Shown: piece after piece, positions 8,682-17,806 of the stretch | How the letters are laid out: the number at the start of each line of letters is the position of its first letter | Numbering within the stretch: position 1 is the stretch's first letter | From: Kutzneria sp. CA-103260 | GTDB taxonomy: Bacteria > Actinomycetota > Actinomycetes > Mycobacteriales > Pseudonocardiaceae | Assembly (NCBI RefSeq): GCF_018263855.1 | Contig: NZ_CP073318.1 | Coordinates: 8,370,001 to 8,434,000, forward strand | Length of the DNA stretch: 64,000 bases | Reading direction: 5' to 3' | Program-made: the position numbers and the translations under genes | Notes under the pieces: generated by a model | Database searches by the model: none | Told to the model about the DNA's origin: nothing | What the model saw: only the letters and a program-made list of their open reading frames with translations

Positions 8682-10109
8682 TTGAGCACCAACGGCTCGG
8701 ATTTCATCGTCGTGGCCAACCGGCTTCCGGTCGACCTGGAACGCATGGAGGACGGCACCCAGCGGTGGAAACACAGCCCCGGCGGCCTGGTCACCGCACT
8801 CGAACCTTTCCTGCGCTCGCGCAGCGGCGCCTGGGTCGGCTGGCCCGGCGTGGCCGACGCGGAGGTGGAGGAGTTCGAGGAGGAAGGCCTGCGGCTCTAC
8901 CCGGTCAGCCTGTCCGCGGCCGAGGTGCGCGACTACTACGAGGGCTTCTCCAACGCCACGTTGTGGCCGCTGTATCACGACGTGGTGGCACCGCCGGTGT
9001 TCGACCGGTCCTGGTGGGAGAGCTACGTCAAGGTCAACCGGCGCTTCGCCGACGCCTGCGCGTCCATCGCGGCCAAGGGCGCGACGGTGTGGGTGCAGGA
9101 CTACCAGCTCCAACTGGTGCCGCAGCTGCTCCGGGAGCAGCGGCCCGACCTGCGCATCGGCTTCTTCCTGCACATCCCGTTCCCGCCGGTGGAGCTGTTC
9201 ATGCAGCTGCCGTGGCGCACGGAGATCATCCGCGGCCTGCTCGGGGCCGACCTGGTGGGCTTCCACCGGCCCGGCGGCGCGCAGAACTTCCTGTGGCTGG
9301 CCCGCCGCCTGGTGGGCCTGGAGCCCAGCCGCGGCGCGGTCGGCGTGCGCACCCGTCCGGGCGTCGTCCAGGTGGGCGACCGGACGGTGCGGGTGGGCGC
9401 CTTCCCGATCTCCATCGACGCCGCGGGGCTGGACGCGATCGCCCGCAGCCGGGAGACCCAGGCCCGGGCCAAACAGATCCGCGAGGACCTGGGCAACCCG
9501 AAGCGGATCATGCTCGGCGTCGACCGGCTGGACTACACCAAGGGCATCGACGTGCGGCTGCACGCCCTGCACGAGCTGCTGGCCGAGGACCGCATCACCG
9601 CCGAGGACACGGTGATGGTGCAGCTGGCCACGCCCAGCCGGGAACGCGTCGAGCACTACAAACAGATGCGCGGCGAGATCGAGCAGGTGGTGGGCCGAAT
9701 CAATGGCGAGTTCGCTCGCGTCGGTCACCCGGCCGTGCACTATCTTCACCAGTCCGTGGACAGGCGAGAACTGTGCGCGTTCATGAGTGCCGCGGACGTG
9801 ATGATCGTGACGCCTGTCCGAGATGGTATGAATTTGGTCTGCAAGGAGTACGTGGCCTGCCGATACGACCTCGGCGGGGCACTGGTCCTCAGCGAGTTCG
9901 CCGGCGCGGCCTCGGAGCTCACCAGCGCGTTCCTCGTCAACCCGCACGACCTGGACGGGGTGAAGAACTCGCTTTATGCCGCCCTCACCGTGGATCCGGC
10001 CGAGGGCCGCCGTAGGATGCGCGCACTGCGCCGTCAGGTCCTGACCCATGACGTCGACCGCTGGGCGCGGTCGTTCCTCGAGGCTCTCGGATCCGCGTCG
10101 CCGAACTGA
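8682..10109 (+). CDS. otsA: Trehalose-6-phosphate synthase (GT20)
   Basis: Transfers glucose from a nucleotide sugar to glucose-6-phosphate to give trehalose-6-phosphate, the first step of the OtsAB route. GT20 motifs in order are ANRLPVD at the N-terminus, [40 protein letters not shown] (phosphate/nucleotide site) and [10 protein letters not shown] near the C-terminus. The length of 475 residues is normal. I favour the TTG at 8682 because GAGGAGG lies ten bases upstream; an in-frame GTG at 8652 and a TTG at 8640 are alternatives without a clear ribosome site. The otsB-type gene follows after 71 bp on the same strand, so both steps are probably co-transcribed. Confidence 0.95.
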   Translation: MSTNGSDFIVVANRLPVDLERMEDGTQRWKHSPGGLVTALEPFLRSRSGAWVGWPGVADAEVEEFEEEGLRLYPVSLSAAEVRDYYEGFSNATLWPLYHDVVAPPVFDRSWWESYVKVNRRFADACASIAAKGATVWVQDYQLQLVPQLLREQRPDLRIGFFLHIPFPPVELFMQLPWRTEIIRGLLGADLVGFHRPGGAQNFLWLARRLVGLEPSRGAVGVRTRPGVVQVGDRTVRVGAFPISIDAAGLDAIARSRETQARAKQIREDLGNPKRIMLGVDRLDYTKGIDVRLHALHELLAEDRITAEDTVMVQLATPSRERVEHYKQMRGEIEQVVGRINGEFARVGHPAVHYLHQSVDRRELCAFMSAADVMIVTPVRDGMNLVCKEYVACRYDLGGALVLSEFAGAASELTSAFLVNPHDLDGVKNSLYAALTVDPAEGRRRMRALRRQVLTHDVDRWARSFLEALGSASPN

Positions 10110-10180
10110 TTCGTTTCAGTACCAGTTTGTCCCACAGTTGAATATCCCGAAAATCCCCCGAAAGCCTGAGGAGGAGGCGC

Positions 10181-12715
10181 GTGACCGCCGAGGCCCTCCC
10201 CGCGGAGCTCCGTCGCGCGCTCGTGCAGCTGGCACGAACGCCTCGACTGCTCGTCGCGTGCGACTACGACGGAACGCTCGCCCCGATCGTGTCCGACCCC
10301 GAACAAGCACGGCCGTCCACCGAGTCGGTCGGCGCGCTGCGTTCGCTGGCCGGACTCCACGAGACAACGGCGGCGGTGATCAGCGGTCGCGCTCTGCGCG
10401 ACCTTGCGACACTGTCCCGCCTGCCCGGTGAAGTGCACCTGGTCGGCAGCCACGGCTCCGAGTTCGACGTGGGCTTCGTGCACGCGCTCGACGCCGACGC
10501 CAAGGCGCTGCACCGGCGCATCGAACAGACTCTGGACAACCTGGTCGCCGACGCCGAGGGCGTGCACCTGGAGATCAAGCCGGCCAGCATCGCGGTGCAC
10601 GTGCGCCGCGCCGCCGCCGAGATCGGCGAGCGCGTGCTGGACGCGGTCCGCTCCGGCCCGGCCGTCTGGGACGGCGTGCAGGTCACCGAGGGCAAGGCCG
10701 TGATCGAGCTGGCCGTGGTGCAGACCGACAAGGGCCACGCCCTGGACGTGCTGCGCCACCAGGTCGGCGCGACCGCCGCGGTGTTCATCGGCGACGACGT
10801 CACCGACGAGAAGGCCTTCGCCCGGCTGACCGGCCCCGACCTGGGCATCCACGTCGGCGACGGCGAGACGCTGGCCGGCTACAAGATCGCCGACACGGTC
10901 GCGGTGGCCACCGTGCTGGCGTTCCTGCTGGAGGAGCGCCGGACCTGGCTGTACGGCGAGCAGGCGCCGCCCATCGAGCGGCTGTCGATGCTGGCCAACG
11001 AGCGCTCGGTGGCCCTGGTGACCCCCGACGCCAAGATCACCTGGCTGTGCCACCCGGAGCCGGACTCCGCCGCGGTGTTCGCCGACCTGCTCGGCGGGCC
11101 GTCCGCGGGGGTGTTCTCGATCAAGCCGGAGCGCAACGGCCTGCCCCTGGGCCAGCGCTACCTGCCTCACACGATGACCGTGGAGACGCGCTGGTCGCGG
11201 CTGCTGGTCACGGACTACCTGGACCACTACAGCGCGCCGCACCGCACCGACCTGGTGCGGGTCATCTCCGGCGCGACCACCGCGAAGGTCGAGTTCGCGC
11301 CGCGCCCGGAGTTCGGGCAGGTGCCGGTCGCGCTGGTCGCCGAGGAGGACGGCCTGCGGGTGGTCGGCACCAGCGACCCGATCGTGCTGCGCTCCCCCGG
11401 CGTGACCTGGCAGATCAGCTCGGACGGCATGCACGAGACGGCGACCGCCATCGTCTCGCCCGGCCCCGACGCCCCGGTCGTGCTGGAGCTGCGCTGCGGC
11501 ACCGACGACCTGTCGCCGAACCCGGTCAGCGAGTCGGAGCGGCGGGCCCGCAGCGGCCGCTACTGGTCGGAGTGGGTGGAGACGCTGTCCATCCCGCCGG
11601 TGGAGAAGGACCTGGTGGTCCGCTCCGCGCTGACGCTGCGCGGGCTGGTGCACTCGGAGTCCGGCTCGATCATGGCCGCGGCCACCACCTCGCTGCCCGA
11701 GGAGATCGGCGGCGTCCGCAACTGGGACTACCGCTACTGCTGGCTGCGGGACGCGGCGCTGACCGCGCAGGCCCTGGTGTCGCTGGGCTCCACCCGTGAG
11801 GCCGAGGCCTACCTGGGCTGGGTGCACCGCGTGCTGGACACGCTGCCCGGCCCGGAGCGGCTGCACCCGCTGTACACGCTGTACGGCACCACGCTCGGTC
11901 CCGAGGCCGTCATCGACACGCTGCCCGGCTACGCCGGCTCGCGGCCGGTGCGCGTCGGCAACCTGGCCAACCAGCAGGTGCAGCTGGACGTGTTCGGCCC
12001 GGTGGTCGACCTGGTGGCCCAGCTGACCGAGGCCCGCGGCAAGCTCACCGACGACGACTGGCGCATGGTGCAGGCCATGGCCGAGGCGGTGTCGCGCCGT
12101 TGGCACGAGCCCGACCACGGCATCTGGGAGGAGCGGCACGCGCCGCGGCACAACGTCTACTCGAAGGTCATGTGCTGGATGACCATCGACCGGGCGATCA
12201 AGCTGTCCGAGGGCTACGGGCGCGAGCTCGACCCGTCCTGGCCGCCGCTGCGCGAGGCGATCGCCACCGACGTGCTGAAGAACGGGTGGAACGAGGAGGT
12301 CGGCTCCTTCACCACCGCCTACGACGGCACCGACCTGGACGCCGCGTCCCTGCACGTGGGCCTGACCGGCCTGATCGACCCGACCGACGAGCGCTTCCAG
12401 TCGACGGTCACCGCGATCGAGGCCGAGCTGCGCTCCGGCTCCACCGTCTACCGCTACCACCGGGACGACGGCCTGCCGGGCGACGAGGGCGGCTTCCACC
12501 TGTGCGCGGCGTGGATGATCGAGGCGTACCTGCTGTCCGGGCGGCGCACCGAGGCCGAGGAGCTGTTCGCCCAGCTCGTCGACTGCGCCGGTCCGACGGG
12601 CCTGTTGCCCGAGGAGTACGACCCGATCGCCGAGCGTTCGCTGGGCAACCATCCCCAGGCCTATTCACACCTCGGCCTGATCCGCTGCGCCCAGCTGCTG
12701 GCCACCCACAAGTAA
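10181..12715 (+). CDS. otsB: Trehalose-6-phosphate phosphatase fused to a GH15 glycosidase
   Basis: Residues 1-250 are a HAD-type OtsB phosphatase (CDYDGTLAPI near residue 27, GDDVTDEKAF near 206), which dephosphorylates trehalose-6-phosphate. Residues from about 265 to 844 are a glycoside hydrolase family 15 domain: VALVTPDAKITWLCHPEPDS, RNWDYRYCWLRD near 512, IWEER near 648 (probable general acid) and LLPEEYDP near 808 (probable base). Mycobacterial GH15 proteins have been described as trehalases, so the fusion may make and also split trehalose; glucoamylase-like activity is the alternative. GTG start with GAGGAGG. It follows otsA and ends at a strong palindrome. The fusion is continuous and no frameshift is visible. 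Confidence 0.92.
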   Translation: MTAEALPAELRRALVQLARTPRLLVACDYDGTLAPIVSDPEQARPSTESVGALRSLAGLHETTAAVISGRALRDLATLSRLPGEVHLVGSHGSEFDVGFVHALDADAKALHRRIEQTLDNLVADAEGVHLEIKPASIAVHVRRAAAEIGERVLDAVRSGPAVWDGVQVTEGKAVIELAVVQTDKGHALDVLRHQVGATAAVFIGDDVTDEKAFARLTGPDLGIHVGDGETLAGYKIADTVAVATVLAFLLEERRTWLYGEQAPPIERLSMLANERSVALVTPDAKITWLCHPEPDSAAVFADLLGGPSAGVFSIKPERNGLPLGQRYLPHTMTVETRWSRLLVTDYLDHYSAPHRTDLVRVISGATTAKVEFAPRPEFGQVPVALVAEEDGLRVVGTSDPIVLRSPGVTWQISSDGMHETATAIVSPGPDAPVVLELRCGTDDLSPNPVSESERRARSGRYWSEWVETLSIPPVEKDLVVRSALTLRGLVHSESGSIMAAATTSLPEEIGGVRNWDYRYCWLRDAALTAQALVSLGSTREAEAYLGWVHRVLDTLPGPERLHPLYTLYGTTLGPEAVIDTLPGYAGSRPVRVGNLANQQVQLDVFGPVVDLVAQLTEARGKLTDDDWRMVQAMAEAVSRRWHEPDHGIWEERHAPRHNVYSKVMCWMTIDRAIKLSEGYGRELDPSWPPLREAIATDVLKNGWNEEVGSFTTAYDGTDLDAASLHVGLTGLIDPTDERFQSTVTAIEAELRSGSTVYRYHRDDGLPGDEGGFHLCAAWMIEAYLLSGRRTEAEELFAQLVDCAGPTGLLPEEYDPIAERSLGNHPQAYSHLGLIRCAQLLATHK

Positions 12716-12731
12716 CACGCAGTAACGCTTG

Positions 12732-12774
12732 GAAGGGACCTTTCCTGACGTTGAACGTCAGGAAAGGTCCCTTC
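12732..12774. terminator. Long perfect palindrome, likely bidirectional terminator (family A)
   Basis: Two 21-nt arms (12732-12752 and 12754-12774) are exact reverse complements around a single G. It sits between the convergent ends of the otsB fusion and the MBL hydrolase. A related palindrome lies at 58929-58982, and a decayed copy at about 12851-12890. Terminator function is inferred from position and stem strength. Confidence 0.7.
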
Positions 12775-12903
12775 ACTGCACTTCAGGCCACTAACGGGTG
12801 ATGAGCATTCACCAACCCCACATCACCCAAAGTGATCGCTTGGACAGCGTCCTTCCTCAGCTCCAAGTGGAGGAAGGGTCCCTTCCCAGCATCGAAGCGG
12901 GAG

Positions 12904-12937
12904 TTGTCCACAGGGTTGTGCACAGAGGTGTGCACAA
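12904..12937. promoter_or_regulatory. Cluster of three DnaA-box-like 9-mers
   Basis: TTGTCCACA (12904-12912), TTGTGCACA (12916-12924) and TGTGCACAA (12929-12937, reverse orientation) match actinobacterial DnaA-box forms exactly. All three lie in 34 bp of the convergent gap between otsB and the MBL gene. No dnaA, dnaN or other origin gene is near, so it is not the chromosomal origin. It could titrate DnaA or be chance. Confidence 0.45.
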
Positions 12938-12959
12938 CCGGGTGATGGGTGTGGACAGA

Positions 12960-13859
12960 TCAGATGTCGAGTGGGATGGGGCCGCCGAACGGCTTGAGCA
13001 TGGCCATCGCCAGGGTGGCCACATCGGCCGTGGTGCCGTGCTGGTCAGCGTGGGTCTTCATCAGGTTGACGGCGTGCCGCTCGCCTTCCGACCAGCTCGC
13101 CCACCGCTGCCGGGCCTGCGCGTCCAGGGCGTCGAAGTCCGGCGCGTCGACGGCGGTCACCTCCAGCAGCCAGCTCAGGTAGGCCCGCAGGTCGGCGACG
13201 GCCGTGGAGCCGGCGCCCTGCATCGGGCCGTGACCGGGCACCAGGTGCCGGTGCTCCAGGGTGGCCAGCCAGTCCAGGGCCTTGATCCAGCCCTCGGCGG
13301 TGCCGGCCATCACCAGCGGCACGACGCCGACGAACACCAGGTCACCGGTGAACAGCACGCCGTCGGAGGGCACGTGCACGACCAGATCGCCCTCGGTGTG
13401 CGCGACCCACGGCACCGGCAGCACGTCGGCGCTGATCCCGCCCAGGTCGACGGTGGTCGGCTCGGACACCAGCTCGTCGATCTTCGGCGGCGTGACGTCG
13501 CCCCAGCCGTCGAAGGCGAAGACCATCTCGAACAGGTGCGGGCCGGCGCCGATCATGGCCGCCGAGTGCCCGGTGGCCAGCAGCCGGCCGCCGGCCCGGG
13601 CGATCTGGATGGCCCCGTGCGCGTGGTCGCCGTGCCAGTGTGTGATCGCCGCGACCAGTTGGTCGCCGTCGTGCCCGGTGTCCTTGCGGACGGCGTCGAG
13701 CAGGCGAGCCGAGCGGGCCTCGGTGGCCAGGGTGTCCACCACCAGCGTGCGCTCGCGGCCTGTGACCCAGCCGGCGTTGTTGAGGAACCAGCCACCGGTC
13801 GGCTGCTCGTACGCGCGGGTGGCCGAACCGAGGGAATGCACCAACGGGGAAGAGGACAT
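12960..13859 (-). CDS. MBL-fold metallo-hydrolase
   Basis: The 299-residue protein has the metallo-beta-lactamase signature THWHGDHAHG (near residue 94), a downstream histidine in VPWVAHTEGD, the bridging Asp in LFTGDLVF and a final His in LVPGHGPM. These supply a dinuclear metal site. The substrate is unknown; family members include beta-lactamases, glyoxalase II and quorum-lactone hydrolases. No signal peptide is seen, so a cytoplasmic enzyme is inferred. No Shine-Dalgarno precedes the ATG; CAGACT six bases upstream could be a weak -10 of a leaderless message. It is divergent from the sigma factor gene. Confidence 0.88.
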   Translation of the reverse strand: MSSSPLVHSLGSATRAYEQPTGGWFLNNAGWVTGRERTLVVDTLATEARSARLLDAVRKDTGHDGDQLVAAITHWHGDHAHGAIQIARAGGRLLATGHSAAMIGAGPHLFEMVFAFDGWGDVTPPKIDELVSEPTTVDLGGISADVLPVPWVAHTEGDLVVHVPSDGVLFTGDLVFVGVVPLVMAGTAEGWIKALDWLATLEHRHLVPGHGPMQGAGSTAVADLRAYLSWLLEVTAVDAPDFDALDAQARQRWASWSEGERHAVNLMKTHADQHGTTADVATLAMAMLKPFGGPIPLDI

Positions 13860-13921
13860 ACCGGCAGTCTGTCAGTCGTGAACGCCCGTGGCCGCTCCGG
13901 GCAACTGGGGGTGTGACCACG

Positions 13922-14488
13922 ATGTCGAAAGACGACACGGGCGAACAGAACCGGCCGGATCAGAACGATCTGGCCGAGGTGTACGCCCGGCTCTACGACG
14001 AGCACGCGCCGGCGCTACGGCGCTACCTCGCCCGTCGTATCGGCCCCGAGACCGCGGACGACCTGGTCGCGGAGACCTTCCTGGCCGCCATCGCCGGCCA
14101 CGCCAACTACGACCCGACGCGGCCGGTCCGGCCGTGGCTGTACGGCATCGCCACCAACAAGCTGCGCCGCCACCTGCGCCAGGAGCACCGCCGCTACCAG
14201 GCCACGGCCCGGCTGGCCGCCCGGAACCGGCCCGCCGACGGCCACGAGGCCGCGGTCGCCGACCGGGTCGACGCCGACGCCCGGGTGCGGACGCTGGCGG
14301 CGGCGCTGGCCAAGCTGGCCGGCCCGGACCTGGACGTGCTGCTGCTGATCTCGTGGGCCGGGCTGGACTCGACCGAGGTCGCGGAGGCGCTGGACATCCC
14401 GGTCGGCACCGTGCGCTCCCGGCTGCACCGAGTGCGCAAGTCACTGCGAACCAGCCAAGGAGAATCCGATGCGACAGCTGTGGACTGA
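13922..14488 (+). CDS. ECF-type RNA polymerase sigma factor
   Basis: 188 residues with sigma-70 region 2 (YARLYDEHAPALRRYLARR, DDLVAETFLAA, RPWLYGIATNKLRR) and region 4 (EVAEALDIPVGTVRSRLHRV helix-turn-helix near the C-terminus), and no region 3. It directs RNA polymerase to an unknown regulon. The ATG was chosen with GGGGG ten bases upstream; a GTG nine bases earlier is possible. Its 3' end overlaps the next gene by 20 nt, so the two are translationally coupled, as is common for an ECF sigma factor and the membrane protein that controls it. Confidence 0.93.
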   Translation: MSKDDTGEQNRPDQNDLAEVYARLYDEHAPALRRYLARRIGPETADDLVAETFLAAIAGHANYDPTRPVRPWLYGIATNKLRRHLRQEHRRYQATARLAARNRPADGHEAAVADRVDADARVRTLAAALAKLAGPDLDVLLLISWAGLDSTEVAEALDIPVGTVRSRLHRVRKSLRTSQGESDATAVD

Positions 14489-15503
14489 CGACGAGCTCGA
14501 CCAGGCCCTGGCCGAACTGCACGCCGACGTGCAGCCCACCCCGAACGGCCTGGCGAAGGTCCGGGACCGCGTGCTGAACCCGGCCCCGGCCCGTGGCCCC
14601 CGGTTTCGCTCGCCATGGTTCCCGGTCATCGCGGTCGCCGCGGCGATGACCCTGGTGACCGGCATGCTGGTGGTGCTGCCGCGCACCCTGCAAACGGGCG
14701 CGCCCCCGACCGCGGCGAGCGGCGCGCAGTTGCCGCAGAAGGAACTGAACGCTCTCCTGGCCAAGATCCACTACAGCGATCCGACCATCGCCCATGGCCA
14801 GTTCCGCTACACGCGCTACCAGGCGTGGGCCGGCTCCTCCCCGGACGGGCTGCTCGACCAGGTCACGATGACATGGCAGCCGACGGTCTGGACCGACGAT
14901 TGGCTGCGCCACATCTCGCTGATCGGCACCCTGCCGGTGAAGTACGCGGACGGCGCCATCAAGGCCGTCGGTCCCGAGCAGAAGGTTGTCGGTCCCGCGA
15001 CGCAGGTCGCCGCCGAACAGGACTTCACCGCGGGGTGCGGGAACTTCGACGCGGTCACCGCGATTCCGCCCGCGAGCGATCCCTGTGCCCAGCAGAAGGG
15101 CGACTGGCCGTCACCGACGCCGGAGTGGCTTGCGAGCCTGCCCAAGGACCCGAAACAGCTGCTGACCACGCTCTACAAGGTCAGCCGGTCCAGCGTGATC
15201 GACAACGCGGTCTACGCGCTGCGGACCGGTGTCGTCCCGGCCGATGTCCGGGCCGCGCTGTACCGGGCGCTGGCCGAGGCGCCGGGCAGCTACGGCCGGG
15301 AGGACGTGCCCAACCTCCAGGGCAAGCGCGGTCTGGCCATCGGTGTCATCCAGGACGACGTCTGCGACGAACTGCTGATCGACCCCTCCGACGGCAGCTT
15401 CCTCGGCGGGCGGCAGTTCAACCAGTTCACCGGCGCGGTGATCTCGTTCTCCGCGATGGCCTATGGAGTTGTGGACCAGCGACGAGTCACGCCGACGAAG
15501 TGA
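14469..15503 (+). CDS. CU044_5270-type single-pass membrane protein, probable sigma-factor partner
   Basis: 344 residues: a cytoplasmic N-terminus of about 50 residues (LWTDDELDQALAELHAD), one membrane segment near 50-72 (WFPVIAVAAAMTLVTGML), then a large extracytoplasmic domain with cysteines (CGNF, DPCAQQ, DVCDEL). AAGGAG precedes the ATG, which lies inside the sigma gene's end. The architecture and coupling resemble the actinobacterial CU044_5270 family, which usually sits beside ECF sigma genes. A role in sensing and sigma control is inferred. No zinc-binding anti-sigma HxxxCxxC motif is visible, so a classical anti-sigma mechanism is not shown. Confidence 0.8.
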   Translation: MRQLWTDDELDQALAELHADVQPTPNGLAKVRDRVLNPAPARGPRFRSPWFPVIAVAAAMTLVTGMLVVLPRTLQTGAPPTAASGAQLPQKELNALLAKIHYSDPTIAHGQFRYTRYQAWAGSSPDGLLDQVTMTWQPTVWTDDWLRHISLIGTLPVKYADGAIKAVGPEQKVVGPATQVAAEQDFTAGCGNFDAVTAIPPASDPCAQQKGDWPSPTPEWLASLPKDPKQLLTTLYKVSRSSVIDNAVYALRTGVVPADVRAALYRALAEAPGSYGREDVPNLQGKRGLAIGVIQDDVCDELLIDPSDGSFLGGRQFNQFTGAVISFSAMAYGVVDQRRVTPTK

Positions 15504-15507
15504 TCAC

Positions 15508-16890
15508 CTACTTCTTGGCCACGTCGTAGAGAACCTGAAGCGCCGCACCGAGATCGGGCACGACCAGGGCCCGCACCTCCGGCGGGAGGGGCCCGGAGTC
15601 CGGCGGCACCAGCGCCCGGGTGAAGCCCAGCCGGGCCGCCTCGGCCAGGCGCCGCCCGACGCCGGTGACCCGCCGGATCTCCCCGGCCAGGCCGACCTCG
15701 CCGACCGCGATCACGTCCGCCGGCAGTGCCGCGTCCACCGTGGCCGAGGCGACCGCGAGCGCGATGGCGAGGTCGGCCGCCGGCTCGGTGATCCGCATGC
15801 CGCCGACCGCCGCCGAGAACACGTCCTGGTCGGTCAGCCGCACCCGGCCGCGCCGCTCCAGCACGGCCAGGATCATGGCCAGCCGGGCCGAGTCGAGGTC
15901 GCTGACCGCCCGCCGCGGGGCCGGCAGGCCGGTCTTGGCCACCAGCGCCTGCACCTCGGCCAGCAGCGGGCGCTTGCCCTCCATCACCACCGTCACGGCG
16001 GTGCCCGGCACACCGACATCCTTGCGGTTCAAGAACAAACCCGACGGATCCGGCACGCCCACGATGCCGTCGTCGCGCAGTTCGAAGCAGCCGACCTCGT
16101 CGGCCGGGCCGTAGCGGTTCTTCACGCCGCGCACCAGCCGCAGCGTGCTGTGCCGGTCGCCCTCGAACTGGAGCACCACGTCCACCAGGTGCTCCAACAC
16201 CCGCGGACCGGCGATCGAGCCGTCCTTGGTGACGTGGCCGACCAGCACCACCGGCAGCGCGTTCTCCTTGGCCAGGGCGATCACCGCCGACGCCACCGCC
16301 CGCACCTGGGTCACGCCGCCGACGACGCCGGTGTCCTCGGTCGACTGCACGGTCTGCACCGAGTCGACGATCATCAGGCCCGGCTTGACCTCGTCCACGT
16401 GGCCGAGCACCGCCGACAGGTCGCTCTCCGCGGCCAGGAATATCTCCGGGTGCAGGTTGCCGGTGCGCTCCGCGCGCAGCCGCACCTGGCCGGCCGACTC
16501 CTCGCCCGTGACGTACAACACCGGCCCCGCGCTGCCCTGTTCAGCCCAGCGGTGGGCCACCTCCAGCAGCAGCGTCGACTTGCCCACGCCCGGCTCGCCG
16601 GCCAGCAGCACCACCGCCCCCGGCACGATGCCGCCGCCCAGCACCCGGTCCAGCTCGTCCACGCCGGTCGACCGGGCCTTGGTCGCCTCGACGTCCACCT
16701 CGGAGATGCGCCGGGCCGGCGAACTCGGCGCGCCCGCGGCGATCCGGGCCAGCCCCGACCGGGCCGGCGCCCGCTCCTCCACCGTGCCCCAGGCCTGGCA
16801 CTCCGGGCAGCGCCCCACCCACTTGGCGACCTCGAAGCCGCACTCCGCGCACCGGTAGCTGGCCTTGGCCGGCTTGGCGTTCTTCACCAC
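15508..16890 (-). CDS. radA: DNA repair protein RadA
   Basis: 460 residues, normal for RadA, a RecA-related ATPase that drives branch migration during recombination. An N-terminal C4 zinc finger (YRCAECGF...CPECQAWGT), Walker [10 protein letters not shown] near residue 100, the RadA-specific KNRYGP motif near 260, and a C-terminal Lon-protease-like domain ([14 protein letters not shown]) are all present. The start is GTG-GTG without a Shine-Dalgarno; TAGCGT seven bases upstream suggests a leaderless transcript. In mycobacteria radA is followed by disA; here the ECF sigma gene pair lies beyond it, convergent. Confidence 0.96.
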   Translation of the reverse strand: MVKNAKPAKASYRCAECGFEVAKWVGRCPECQAWGTVEERAPARSGLARIAAGAPSSPARRISEVDVEATKARSTGVDELDRVLGGGIVPGAVVLLAGEPGVGKSTLLLEVAHRWAEQGSAGPVLYVTGEESAGQVRLRAERTGNLHPEIFLAAESDLSAVLGHVDEVKPGLMIVDSVQTVQSTEDTGVVGGVTQVRAVASAVIALAKENALPVVLVGHVTKDGSIAGPRVLEHLVDVVLQFEGDRHSTLRLVRGVKNRYGPADEVGCFELRDDGIVGVPDPSGLFLNRKDVGVPGTAVTVVMEGKRPLLAEVQALVAKTGLPAPRRAVSDLDSARLAMILAVLERRGRVRLTDQDVFSAAVGGMRITEPAADLAIALAVASATVDAALPADVIAVGEVGLAGEIRRVTGVGRRLAEAARLGFTRALVPPDSGPLPPEVRALVVPDLGAALQVLYDVAKK

Positions 16891-16974
16891 GGAGGAAACG
16901 CTATCGACTGGGTCTGACAGTTCTGCGGACTACCCGGCGCAGGTCGACCAAGGGCCGCCAAATCAGGAGAGTGC

Positions 16975-17098
16975 GAGGCCGCGCCGGTGCCTGGACTGTC
17001 GCCGGATTTCGGCCGCCGCCACCCGACGCGCCCCACCACCCGAGCCGGATGCGGCGGGCGAAATCCGGCTAAGGAAGGCACCGGTCACGAGCGGCCTC
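16975..17098. other. Structured three-helix inverted repeat between lpqE-like gene and radA
   Basis: Three nested pairings stack on one axis: 16975-16982 with 17091-17098 (8/8), 16984-16992 with 17076-17084 (9/9) and 17001-17019 with 17051-17069 (18/19). Small internal loops separate them and a 31-nt apical loop closes the structure. It lies in the 235-bp gap downstream of the lipoprotein and upstream of radA. No known RNA family is recognised; a structured leader, an attenuator or a decayed mobile palindrome are options. Confidence 0.6.
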
Positions 17099-17125
17099 GC
17101 CCCGCGCGGAACGCGCGGCAAAAGC

Positions 17126-17806
17126 TCAGTTGTCTACGCGGGCCGACTTGTCGGCGGCGATCGGCAGGGTGAGCGTGAGGTCGCCGGCGTTGGCGAAGGT
17201 GAAGGTGACCTGCACGGTCTGGCCCGGCTGGATCTTGTCCACGTTCAGGCCGACCAGCTGGATGCGGATGGTGCCGACCGGCAGGTCGGCGGCGCTGGTG
17301 CTGGTGGCCGAGGTGGAGGTGGACGACGCACTGGTCGAGGTCGACGTCGACGTGCTGCCGCTGGTCGAGGTGCCGGTGCTCGAAGTGGACGTCGCCGGGG
17401 CGGACGTCGCGGTCGTGGTGGCCAGCGGCGACACGGCGGTGGCCGACGCGGCGATGGCGTGGAAGCCCGGGATGGTGGCGTCGCCGATGATCTGGCCGGA
17501 GCCGAACTGCGGGCTGCTCACGCCGGTGAGCTTGTCCGTGGCCTGGCCGGAGTTGGCGATGGTGACGATGACGGCGGCGTTGTCGCCCCGGCCGTAGAAC
17601 CGCTTGGCCGTCGGGAACGCCAGCTGCGCGTCACGTACCGCGATCTGCTTGACGGTGCCCATCGAGCCGTTGATGGCCGGCACCTGGGTGTCGGTCTGGG
17701 TGATCTGGCCCGCGCTGCAGCCGGACACGAGGATGGCGGCGCCGATCCCCAGCACGGCGGGAAGCAGGCGCAGTCGCGTGATCAGGTTCTGCTCACCGCT
17801 GCTCAC
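17126..17806 (-). CDS. lpqE: LpqE-like secreted lipoprotein (PCu(A)C-type fold suspected)
   Basis: 226 residues from a GTG at 17806; AAGGA lies further upstream. A lipobox (ILVSGC, Cys near residue 27) predicts lipidation and surface anchoring. The body has NAAVIVTIANSGQATDKL and LPVGTIRIQLVGLN, similar in style to PCu(A)C/LpqE beta-sandwich proteins. A Ser/Thr/Ala-only stretch of about 55 residues (near 115-170) interrupts it, forming a flexible linker inside the fold. It is divergent from carD and upstream of radA, the arrangement of Rv3583c-Rv3585, which supports orthology to mycobacterial LpqE. Metal binding is not shown by the sequence. Confidence 0.75.
   Translation of the reverse strand: MSSGEQNLITRLRLLPAVLGIGAAILVSGCSAGQITQTDTQVPAINGSMGTVKQIAVRDAQLAFPTAKRFYGRGDNAAVIVTIANSGQATDKLTGVSSPQFGSGQIIGDATIPGFHAIAASATAVSPLATTTATSAPATSTSSTGTSTSGSTSTSTSTSASSTSTSATSTSAADLPVGTIRIQLVGLNVDKIQPGQTVQVTFTFANAGDLTLTLPIAADKSARVDN

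Noticed and set aside
10181-12715. OtsB-GH15 fusion as a sequencing error
   Set aside because: The reading frame and codon use are continuous, a linker is present, and both domains are complete.
12904-12937. Chromosomal replication origin
   Set aside because: Only three DnaA boxes, no AT-rich unwinding region and no dnaA, dnaN, gyrB or rpmH nearby.
12798-13916. Plus-strand frame across the palindrome and MBL gene
   Set aside because: It is antisense to the MBL hydrolase, which holds the HWHGDH motif, and has no recognisable domain.
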